DNA of 64,000 nucleotides, taken from assembly GCA_016125505.1 (NCBI GenBank), contig WGLP01000002.1, positions 1 through 64,000 on the forward strand. The letters are read 5' to 3'. The first letter of the stretch is position 1. Each line of letters opens with the position of its first letter. Source of the stretch: Gammaproteobacteria bacterium (lineage in GTDB: Bacteria > Pseudomonadota > Gammaproteobacteria > UBA6429 > Thiohalophilaceae). The position numbers and the translations under genes are program-made. Below are positions 35,744-44,852 of this stretch, piece by piece. Below the pieces are notes generated by a model. It was not told the DNA's origin. It saw only the letters and a program-made list of their open reading frames with translations, and did no database searches.

Positions 35744-38005
35744 CTAGTTTTTCTGGGCAGCGGCGGTCGCCAGGGCCATGAACTCATCCTTGGTGAGCAG
35801 GCCATAGGACTTTTTCACCAGATTGCCCTGACGATCAAAGAACAACAGGGCGGGGGGGCCGAAGACGCCGAACTTGTCCTTCATGGGCTGGGTGCGCTTG
35901 TCGAATTGATCACTCACGTCCGCCTGTACAACGACGAAGTTATCGCGCATGTATTGCTGAACCTGGGCGTCACTGAAGACGCTCTTTTTCATCAGATTAC
36001 AGTCGGTGCACCAGGTGGCGTAGTAATCAAGAAAGACCGGTTTCCCCGCGGCTTTTGCCTGGGAGAATTTGGCTTCCATATCTTCCAGGCTGTGGACCCG
36101 ATCAAACATGGCTTCGGCATTGGTGACGTTCACTGCTGTGCCACCACCACCCGCGCTACCGAGCTGGATCGGTTGCAGGATATCGCGATTCCCCTGCATG
36201 GCGCCGACCAGGGCCAGGACACCCCAGATAAGCAAAAAGAGACCGATGCCTTTCCAGAGGGTTTGCCAGCCGCTGGCCCCTTCGGGAGTGGTGCGGGTGG
36301 CGCCCATGTAAACCCCGGTGATGATCAGGAACGGCGCCCACAGGAACAGGACCGGGATCCAGGGAATCGAGGAAATGATATAGATGGCCAGACCAATCAG
36401 AATGACACCGAAGACATATTTCACGGTATCCATCCAGGTGCCCGCCTTGGGCAGGAGCCAACCGGCGCCGATACCGATGAGAATGATCGGCACACCCATA
36501 CCCAGCGCCATCAGGAACATCAGGCCACCGCCGAGCACGGCGTCATGGGTCTGCATGGCGACGCCCAGATTCAGGATGAGGATTGGCGACACACAGGCAC
36601 CGGCAATGACCGATGCCAGCACACCCATCAGGAACACACCGATGACCGTGCCACCCTTGAGTCCGTAGGATTTTTCCTGGGCCTTGGATTGCAGGCTCGC
36701 CGGCATCTGCAGGTTATAGATGCCAAACATGGCGAGCGATAGCACTAATAGCACGAGCGCGACAGGCAGCAGGAAGTACGGCGAGGATGTATAAGCTTGT
36801 AGCTGTTCGCCTGAGGCGCCGGCAACGACGCCGGCGATGGTCCATACCACAGCGGTACCCAACACATAGATAGCCGCAAGGAAGCCGCCACGTGCCTTCG
36901 TCACCTTGTCACCCTGGCCGGCAATAATGCTGGAAATGATCGGCAACATTGGCAGTACACAGGGGGTGAAGGTCAGACCCAGGCCGGAGAAGAAGGCAAA
37001 GACCAGGCGGCCGACGGTATCCCAAAACGAGGATTTGGTTTCAGGGCCGGCTGGTTGCTCGGTCTTGCCTGGTGCCGTCACCGGTTTACTGGCAACAGGT
37101 GGTGCCGTGGTGGATGGACTTTGCGTGACGGATACCAGCGCCGTGCGGTGTTGCGGCGGATAACAGATCCCCAGCTTTTCCGCACATCCTTGACCGTTGG
37201 CGACAAACTCGATGCCGTCGACTTTATTGTCGAGCGTGTACGGTACGGTAATGGTGACATGGTCCATGTAGGTTTCCACTTCACCTTCACTGCCATCGGG
37301 TTTGATGCCGTGCTTCATCTTGCCCGGCGGGACCTCGGGCTTACCGAAGGTCAGCCCCGGCGTTTTCGGTTCGAAACTGAATTTGTCCCGGTACATGTAA
37401 TAGTCGGGGGCGATGGTCCAGGTGGCGACAATCTTGCCGCCTTCCGCAACTGCACTGAATCCAAAGGCCTGTTCCGGCGGCAGGGGTTCATCCGTGGCGT
37501 TATTGCCGAGACCGAGTTGTGCGCCGAGGGCGCTGACAGCTGACGTCGGTTTTGCGTCAGCACTGGCGAGGGTTAATACCCTCTCGTGTTTTTGCGGTGG
37601 ATAGCAAATTCCGAGTTTTTCCGCACAACCCTGGCCATGGGCGATCAGTTTTAATTCGCTACCATTGGCGCTGGTGATGGGCACATCGATGGTGACGCTG
37701 TGCATGAAGACCTCGACCTTGCCTTCGCTGCCATCGGGCAGAATACCGTTATGCATTTTGCCCTTGGGAAAGATCGGTGTGCCCAAGGTGACGCCTGGCG
37801 TCGCGGACTCGAAACGGAACTTGTCGTGGTACATGTAGTAGTCGTCTGCCATCGTCCAGGTGGCAAGGACATGATTGTCTTTGACCACGGCGTCAAATTT
37901 GAAGGCTTGATCGCCCGGCAGTGGTTCATCATCCGCAGCGAAAACGGAACTTATGAAGGACAGGAACAAGAAAAAGATAAAAAATAATTTTGTTTTATTA
38001 TGCAT
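35744..38005 (-). CDS. dsbD: thiol:disulfide interchange protein DsbD with duplicated alpha domain
   Basis: DsbD carries electrons from cytoplasmic thioredoxin across the inner membrane to periplasmic partners. At 753 residues it is about 190 longer than E. coli DsbD (565), because the N-terminal alpha domain occurs twice: about 25-140 and 160-275, each with YYMYxDKFxFE and GQGCAEKLGICYPPQ. The membrane domain has CVLPMLPIISS and CVSPILILNL. The C-terminal thioredoxin-like domain has YYATWCTDCNLMKKSVF. The signal peptide is LFFIFFLFLSFISSVFA. The start overlaps the cutA end by 8 bp. Confidence 0.95.
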   Translation of the reverse strand: MHNKTKLFFIFFLFLSFISSVFAADDEPLPGDQAFKFDAVVKDNHVLATWTMADDYYMYHDKFRFESATPGVTLGTPIFPKGKMHNGILPDGSEGKVEVFMHSVTIDVPITSANGSELKLIAHGQGCAEKLGICYPPQKHERVLTLASADAKPTSAVSALGAQLGLGNNATDEPLPPEQAFGFSAVAEGGKIVATWTIAPDYYMYRDKFSFEPKTPGLTFGKPEVPPGKMKHGIKPDGSEGEVETYMDHVTITVPYTLDNKVDGIEFVANGQGCAEKLGICYPPQHRTALVSVTQSPSTTAPPVASKPVTAPGKTEQPAGPETKSSFWDTVGRLVFAFFSGLGLTFTPCVLPMLPIISSIIAGQGDKVTKARGGFLAAIYVLGTAVVWTIAGVVAGASGEQLQAYTSSPYFLLPVALVLLVLSLAMFGIYNLQMPASLQSKAQEKSYGLKGGTVIGVFLMGVLASVIAGACVSPILILNLGVAMQTHDAVLGGGLMFLMALGMGVPIILIGIGAGWLLPKAGTWMDTVKYVFGVILIGLAIYIISSIPWIPVLFLWAPFLIITGVYMGATRTTPEGASGWQTLWKGIGLFLLIWGVLALVGAMQGNRDILQPIQLGSAGGGGTAVNVTNAEAMFDRVHSLEDMEAKFSQAKAAGKPVFLDYYATWCTDCNLMKKSVFSDAQVQQYMRDNFVVVQADVSDQFDKRTQPMKDKFGVFGPPALLFFDRQGNLVKKSYGLLTKDEFMALATAAAQKN

Positions 38006-38360
38006 CGTGGTTTACCGACTCTGTGATCCAGTTTAAATAGGGTTGCAGACCCGCTTCGATAGGGACTGCGATAATTTCGGGAAGTTCATATTGGTGCAAT
38101 TTGCATACACGTTCGCGTAAAGTCGTGAAGACTTCACGACGAGTTTTAATCAGTAACAAATACTCCGATGCGGATTCTAACTTGCCGTCCCAGCGATAGA
38201 CAGACTGGATTCCAGGCAGGATATTAACGCAGGCCGCCAGACTCTCCGCGACGAGGGCCTCGGCGATTTCACGGGCATTTTCTTCGCTGCCACAGGTAAC
38301 GTAGATAAGGTAATGGGGACTTGAGTTCGCCTGCATACGCCCAAAGATAACAATCATCAT
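37998..38360 (-). CDS. cutA: CutA-like divalent-cation tolerance protein
   Basis: A 120-residue CutA1-family trimeric protein. It has YLIYVTCGSEENAREIAEAL, LAACVNILPGIQSVYRWDGK, LLLIKTRR and YELPEIIAVPIE. The role of CutA is unclear, with copper tolerance and other functions proposed. The start is open to choice: two ATGs lie at 38355-38360, directly after AAAAGG, and a third at 38336 gives the more typical 112 residues. It overlaps dsbD, a common arrangement. Confidence 0.93.
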   Translation of the reverse strand: MMIVIFGRMQANSSPHYLIYVTCGSEENAREIAEALVAESLAACVNILPGIQSVYRWDGKLESASEYLLLIKTRREVFTTLRERVCKLHQYELPEIIAVPIEAGLQPYLNWITESVNHDA

Positions 38361-38387
38361 CCTTTTGAAAAAGAGACTTTTCCGGAC

Positions 38388-38840
38388 ATGCGCATATTTC
38401 CCGTCGGTCTGGCGTTATTCATCCTGATTCCAATAATCGAACTATACGTGCTGATCAAGGTAGGCAGTTATATTGGCGCCTTAAGTACGATTGGGCTAGT
38501 ACTACTTACCGCCGTGATCGGTCTAAATCTGCTGCGCCATCAAGGGATATCCACCCTGAACCAGGTGCAGGCACAAATGCAGCGTGGCGAGATCCCGGCG
38601 ACGGGGATGCTGGAAGGCATGCTGATATTCTTCGCGGGGGCAATGCTGCTGACGCCGGGTTTTGTCACCGATACGGTTGGCTTTCTGCTCATGATCCCGC
38701 CCTTACGTAAAGTCATCGCCTTATGGTTGCTGGAGCACAGCGGCTGGATAGTCAAAGTACAAACCCATACTACTATGAGGGATAACAGGCAGCAGGAGAG
38801 ACATACCCTCGAAGGCGACTACAAGCGCCGAGACGATTAA
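38388..38840 (+). CDS. fxsA: FxsA-family inner-membrane protein
   Basis: A 150-residue protein with three to four membrane helices (LFILIPIIELYVLIKVGSYI, GALSTIGLVLLTAVIGLNLL) and the family's GEIPATGMLEGMLIFFAGAM and LLTPGFVTDTVG motifs. The soluble C-terminus is charged. FxsA was described in E. coli as relieving exclusion of phage T7; its cellular role is otherwise unknown. It is divergent from cutA. Confidence 0.92.
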   Translation: MRIFPVGLALFILIPIIELYVLIKVGSYIGALSTIGLVLLTAVIGLNLLRHQGISTLNQVQAQMQRGEIPATGMLEGMLIFFAGAMLLTPGFVTDTVGFLLMIPPLRKVIALWLLEHSGWIVKVQTHTTMRDNRQQERHTLEGDYKRRDD

Positions 38841-38919
38841 TTCCCGAAATTATAGTTTCGTTCTTCGATGCCGATAGTTTACTCAGGACTATCCTGATGA
38901 TTGTATTTGGGGATCGGCG

Positions 38920-39999
38920 ATGCTCGTCACATTACAAACCTTGGCAGAGCAGATGCAGTTAACAGAGCGGGAACTCGAGCAGCGCAAAGCGCTGGTCCAG
39001 TTCGGCCCTGAAGATGCAGAGTGTTTACGTTCGCACAGAGAACTCATTTCCGAAAATATCGATGAGATCATCCGGGCGTTTTATGACAATCAACTCTCGG
39101 TACCGGAAATCTCATTACTGATTGGCGATGCCGACACCATGGGCCGGTTACGTGGGGCCATGCGCCGCTACATCCTGGAATTATTCGAGGGCTATTACGA
39201 TCTGGATTACGTCAACAAGCGTCTGCGCATTGGCAAGGTCCATAAACAGATAGGGGTGCCACCGAAATTCTTTATCTCGGCCATCTGGTTGCTGGAAAAA
39301 ATCCTCAACGAAACGATTAATAGCTACGCGGAACAACTTGGTTTGCAGCAGATAGGTAACAAGGTGAATCGCAGCCTGCACAAACTGCTTACCCTGGATA
39401 CGCAGTTTGTCTTTGACACCTATATTGCCAGTCTCATGGCGGAAGTGAATATCGCCAAATCGCAGATGGAAAAGCAGATTGAGCAACTGGAAGTCACCAT
39501 TACTGAACGGACAAAATCCCTCGAAACGCTCTCCCGTTGTGACGGGCTGACAGGACTATGGAATCAAAACGCCTTTTATGAATATCTTCGCCATGAATTG
39601 GCGTCCTCAGAACGCTACAAGGATACAGTCTCCCTGGCATATCTGGACGTGGATGGGTTTAAGGGTCTGAATGATACACAGGGTCATGTTGCCGGGGATC
39701 AGGCACTGATCCTGTTAAGTGGTATCTTGAAGGAATCTGTCCGCGACTGTGATATCCCCTGCCGCGTCGGCGGTGACGAATTTGCCATTATCTTTCCCAA
39801 GACCGCGCTCGAGGATGCGCGTGTTATCTGCGAACGTGTCATTCAACGACTAAAAAACACCAGGATGCTGGATATCACCGTGAGCTTCGGGGTCGCTGTC
39901 GCTGGCGGCGACTACTACCCGACCATGCATGATTTTATTCGAGAAGCGGATCGGAATATGTACAGCTCAAAATCACAATTATCAGTCAAGAGTAATTGA
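38920..39999 (+). CDS. globin-coupled diguanylate cyclase
   Basis: A 359-residue protein. Residues about 10-165 are a protoglobin sensor with the proximal haem histidine in RIGKVHKQIGVPPKFF. A coiled linker at about 180-210 leads to a GGDEF domain at about 215-355 (DGLTGLWNQNAF, DVDGFKGLNDTQGH, CRVGGDEFAII). The active site GGDEF is intact. An RDCD sequence five residues before it fits the RxxD inhibitory site, so product feedback is likely. It should make c-di-GMP in response to O2, NO or CO bound at the haem. Confidence 0.93.
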   Translation: MLVTLQTLAEQMQLTERELEQRKALVQFGPEDAECLRSHRELISENIDEIIRAFYDNQLSVPEISLLIGDADTMGRLRGAMRRYILELFEGYYDLDYVNKRLRIGKVHKQIGVPPKFFISAIWLLEKILNETINSYAEQLGLQQIGNKVNRSLHKLLTLDTQFVFDTYIASLMAEVNIAKSQMEKQIEQLEVTITERTKSLETLSRCDGLTGLWNQNAFYEYLRHELASSERYKDTVSLAYLDVDGFKGLNDTQGHVAGDQALILLSGILKESVRDCDIPCRVGGDEFAIIFPKTALEDARVICERVIQRLKNTRMLDITVSFGVAVAGGDYYPTMHDFIREADRNMYSSKSQLSVKSN

Positions 40000-40193
40000 T
40001 GGCATGAACTGACCTCGTGTATTTACTGGCTTGTTTGAGCTTTCAGAGAATAAAAGTAAATTTGTTAAGGTTTTCTAGTCTTCTTGGCGCAAAATGATTT
40101 CATGATTGATATTTTATTCGTATGATACTCTTGTTGGGGTAGAACTAATTATAAATAAAAGCCATCAAATGTTTTTTTCAATTCAATTACAAA

Positions 40194-41003
40194 ATGAGTT
40201 TTAACGCCATTATCGTCGGGATGCCGCGTTCCGGCACCAGTATGACGGCCGCAATTTTTGCGCGAGCGGGATACTTCATTGCGGAGGATCAAAAGGGTCA
40301 ATTGCGTCAAGGCGACGAATTTAACCCAACGGGTTATTGGGAAGCAGAGCCATTGATCCATGCCAATGCTGAGATATTTCAGGCCGCCGGTTTCCCTTAC
40401 GATAATACCTGGTTGTATGAGCCAATCACTTCACACAGTGCAACACGTATTAATGAATTAGAACGTAGCTCGGTGCATAAGCAATTTGTTTCAGATTTCG
40501 ATCAACATTATCCCTGGCTGTGGAAAGATCCGCGATTGTGCTACACACTTGGCTATTGGTGGCCTTTATTGGATAGAGACAAGACACGGGTGTTGTTGTT
40601 AAAACGTGATCCCAAACAGATCTATAACAGTTTTCTTCGTCTGAAATGGCGTTCTATGAGCGCGCGGGACCGTAAGGATACTTTGCAACGCGTAAAAGAT
40701 CATATGAAGGCGGCAGAATTTGCGGTACAAAAATTTGAAATTCCGCATATCGTTGTGAACTACAGCGATTTTGCAAACAATGCCAACGAAACTGCGCAAC
40801 GAATTAATGAATTTTTTGGATTAAATTTACAAAGTCAGGATCTGGGTTTTGACAGACGCGCGAACAACAGTAACCTGCGTGGGAAATTATCCATTTTCCT
40901 TGACCGGATTGCCGATCATATGCCGGATAAACTGCGCAAATTCATAAAACGCCTGATTCCGGCCAGATTGTTAAACCTGATTTTCCCGTTTAAAACATCG
41001 TAA
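40194..41003 (+). CDS. sulfotransferase-family protein
   Basis: A 269-residue protein with the PAPS-binding P-loop VGMPRSGTSMTAAIFARAGY. The downstream region PWLWKDPRLCYTLGYWWP and KRDPKQIYNSFLRLKWR (the 3'-phosphate binding stretch) fits sulfotransferases. It would move sulfate from PAPS to a carbohydrate or lipid; the acceptor is unknown. The gene is monocistronic, preceded by an AT-rich 194-bp gap, and sits between regulatory and chaperone genes, so it may be an acquired gene. Confidence 0.75.
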   Translation: MSFNAIIVGMPRSGTSMTAAIFARAGYFIAEDQKGQLRQGDEFNPTGYWEAEPLIHANAEIFQAAGFPYDNTWLYEPITSHSATRINELERSSVHKQFVSDFDQHYPWLWKDPRLCYTLGYWWPLLDRDKTRVLLLKRDPKQIYNSFLRLKWRSMSARDRKDTLQRVKDHMKAAEFAVQKFEIPHIVVNYSDFANNANETAQRINEFFGLNLQSQDLGFDRRANNSNLRGKLSIFLDRIADHMPDKLRKFIKRLIPARLLNLIFPFKTS

Positions 41004-41089
41004 ACCCCCTTTGATTTCAGTCTCGTCGGCTTATTGCTGATTGAAATTCTGCTTCCCGTCCCCAGATCACTGTCCATCCCAAGGGGTTC

Positions 41090-41117
41090 TTGACAGTTCA
41101 GGTCTGCCCGTTAGAAT
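41090..41117 (+). promoter_or_regulatory. sigma70-type promoter of groES-groEL
   Basis: TTGACA (41090-41095) and TAGAAT (41112-41117) are separated by 16 bp, a near-consensus promoter. The CIRCE operator overlaps its downstream end. Confidence 0.8.
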
Positions 41118-41143
41118 TAGCACTCATCTATGGGGAGTGCTAA
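41117..41143. promoter_or_regulatory. CIRCE operator (HrcA-binding inverted repeat)
   Basis: TTAGCACTC, nine bases, GAGTGCTAA: a perfect match to the CIRCE consensus. It overlaps the -10 and start region of the groES promoter, so HrcA would repress the operon under normal temperature. E. coli lacks HrcA, so regulation here differs from the sigma32 model. Confidence 0.95.
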
Positions 41144-41214
41144 CAAACCCCACAAGAACTGGGATAAAAGTTTATTAACCTGTTGATTTATCAGCATATT
41201 GAGGAGAACTACGA

Positions 41215-41505
41215 ATGAAGATTCGTCCCTTACATGACCGTGTGATCGTTCGTCGCATGGAAGAAGAACGCACCACCGCCGGTGGTATCGTCATCCCCGA
41301 TTCCGCAACCGAGAAGCCTGTACAGGGTGAAATCATTGCCGTGGGCAATGGCAAGATCCTCGAGAGCGGTGAGGTCCGTGCGCTGGACGTGAAGAAAGGC
41401 GACCGCGTGTTGTTCGGCAAATATGCCGGCAACGAAGTGAAGATCGACGGTGAAGAGCTGTTGGTCCTGCGCGAAGAAGACATCATGGGTGTCATCGAGA
41501 AGTAA
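41215..41505 (+). CDS. groES: co-chaperonin GroES
   Basis: A 96-residue GroES (E. coli 97), the heptameric lid for GroEL. It starts [18 protein letters not shown] and contains the mobile loop [31 protein letters not shown] precedes the ATG. First gene of the CIRCE-controlled operon. Confidence 0.99.
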   Translation: MKIRPLHDRVIVRRMEEERTTAGGIVIPDSATEKPVQGEIIAVGNGKILESGEVRALDVKKGDRVLFGKYAGNEVKIDGEELLVLREEDIMGVIEK

Positions 41506-41536
41506 TCCGCGCATTGTCGAACAACCAAATTTTTAA

Positions 41537-43186
<1,650 letters not shown>

Positions 43187-43212
43187 GGCCGGTCATCACC
43201 CTTAAGCACGAC

Positions 43213-43243
43213 AAAAAGCCCCGCATTGCGGGGCTTTTTTTTT
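43213..43243 (+). terminator. intrinsic terminator of groES-groEL
   Basis: A 12-bp stem (AAAAAGCCCCGC with GCGGGGCTTTTT) around ATT, then a run of T. Confidence 0.95.
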
Positions 43244-43344
43244 GTTTAAGTTTTGTCGGGAATTAAAATGTCTGTTTCGTTCTCGCACGTGTGGTAAAAA
43301 TACGATGAACAAGCGGCCGAACCAAGACAGATACGCATAAACAC

Positions 43345-44805
43345 ATGGAAAACCAAAAAATAATTATCTCCCTTTACGTGTCTATTTTCGTCGGGCTCAC
43401 TCTGTATGTTGCCAAGATGGTTTTTTTTACGATCCACGGTGACGAACCCTGGTTTGCAGAGCAGGCATACTGGTTGGTTAAGGACGGTGTCGTTCGGTCG
43501 GAATTCTTTTCCAGTGTCTTGAATTACGGTACACAGCAGTTTGCATATCACAAACTGCATATCTGGATCGCCGCCCTGGCGATAAAACTGTTCGGGTTAT
43601 CATTTCTTGTGCTGAAAATAATTGCACTGTCTTTCTTCTGTATTTTTATCGTTATCTCACGCAGGTATTTTTATATTTTTCATGAGAAGCAGGCTAAGCA
43701 CATCTTTGTCGTGTTCCTGGCATTTATGTTTATTAACACGATTGCGCTGGAAATGTTTTTTGTCTACCGACCGGAAATTGCGATCATGTGTTTTGGTTTT
43801 ATTTCGTATCTGTTTGTGCGCAAAACCATGTATGGAAGAGTGGAGTACTCGCTGCTTGCTGGCATATTCGCGGGGCTGTGCGCATTGCTGCATCTCAATG
43901 GCGTTATCTTTATCGCTGCCGGCGCTGTCCTGTTATTCGCCAGCAAAAAATATCAACAACTGATGTGGTTCTGTCTCGCCGCCATGGTGGTCGCTTCATT
44001 TTATTTCGTCGACATACTTCCGCATCACTGGTCGGCATACTGGATGCAATTCAGGCATGATCCGGCTATACCGGAATCAAAATTCAGTGTGCAATCACTG
44101 TTGCTGCAAATCGTGTTCGAGTATGAGCGTTTTTTTGGGCATGGCTATGAATCCGGATATGGCCTGCTATTGCTGGCAGTATTAATTGCGAATGGCAAAA
44201 CAATCTGGCGGCAAACCGAGTTGCGTTATGTCCTCATTTACTTTCTAGCGCTTACGCTGGTGTTGGCGGCGATATCGCCTGGCAAAAAGCATTATTATCT
44301 CCTGTTTGGAATACCGTATGCTGGCATTTTAATCTCGGTAACGCTGTGGCAAGCATTTTCACATATCCGGAATAGTAGCCGGAATAAAATCCTGACAGGC
44401 TTCGCTGTTTTGTATGTACTTGCCAACATACCGCACGCCCTGGCTATGATTAATGACGGGAGGGAGGAAATTCCGACGCCGCGCGTTAACACGGCAGCTA
44501 TGAAAGAATTCAAGATCCATGATGGCGACAAGGTGCTTGCTCCATTGAGCTTTATATTTAATTCATTAGAACAGGTAAATATCCATGGCGTCGATGCCTA
44601 TTTTATGCGTGCGCGGAGGGGGATGGTTGTATTCTCAGCGTCAACATTTTTTCATGAGGCAAAGGGCACTGATAGAAAATTTATCTTACTCGATCGATGG
44701 CAGCTGCAGGGCCTCAAACTGAAGCCAGTCGTCGGTGAAACAGTTCATGGGTACACGTTTTTGGGAAGTGGACATGGCTATTATGTTTATAAACGGACCT
44801 TCTGA
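43345..44805 (+). CDS. GT-C-type membrane glycosyltransferase, GT39/ArnT-like
   Basis: A 486-residue protein with about ten hydrophobic segments. The extracytoplasmic motif IHGDEPWFAEQAYWLVKDG has the acidic pair typical of family 39-like enzymes, which take a sugar from a lipid carrier. The C-terminal about 90 residues are soluble. It probably modifies a surface glycan; the donor is unknown. Codon use looks AT-richer than groEL. It lies between groEL and glnE with no related neighbours. Confidence 0.7.
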   Translation: MENQKIIISLYVSIFVGLTLYVAKMVFFTIHGDEPWFAEQAYWLVKDGVVRSEFFSSVLNYGTQQFAYHKLHIWIAALAIKLFGLSFLVLKIIALSFFCIFIVISRRYFYIFHEKQAKHIFVVFLAFMFINTIALEMFFVYRPEIAIMCFGFISYLFVRKTMYGRVEYSLLAGIFAGLCALLHLNGVIFIAAGAVLLFASKKYQQLMWFCLAAMVVASFYFVDILPHHWSAYWMQFRHDPAIPESKFSVQSLLLQIVFEYERFFGHGYESGYGLLLLAVLIANGKTIWRQTELRYVLIYFLALTLVLAAISPGKKHYYLLFGIPYAGILISVTLWQAFSHIRNSSRNKILTGFAVLYVLANIPHALAMINDGREEIPTPRVNTAAMKEFKIHDGDKVLAPLSFIFNSLEQVNIHGVDAYFMRARRGMVVFSASTFFHEAKGTDRKFILLDRWQLQGLKLKPVVGETVHGYTFLGSGHGYYVYKRTF

Positions 44806-44852
44806 TACAGGTCACGTTGTTCTCTACACGGACATACAGTAACTTACTGGTT

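Noticed and set aside
35630..36742. A 370-codon plus-strand open frame across tlpA and dsbD
   Set aside because: Antisense to dsbD; the composition is that of a shadow frame.
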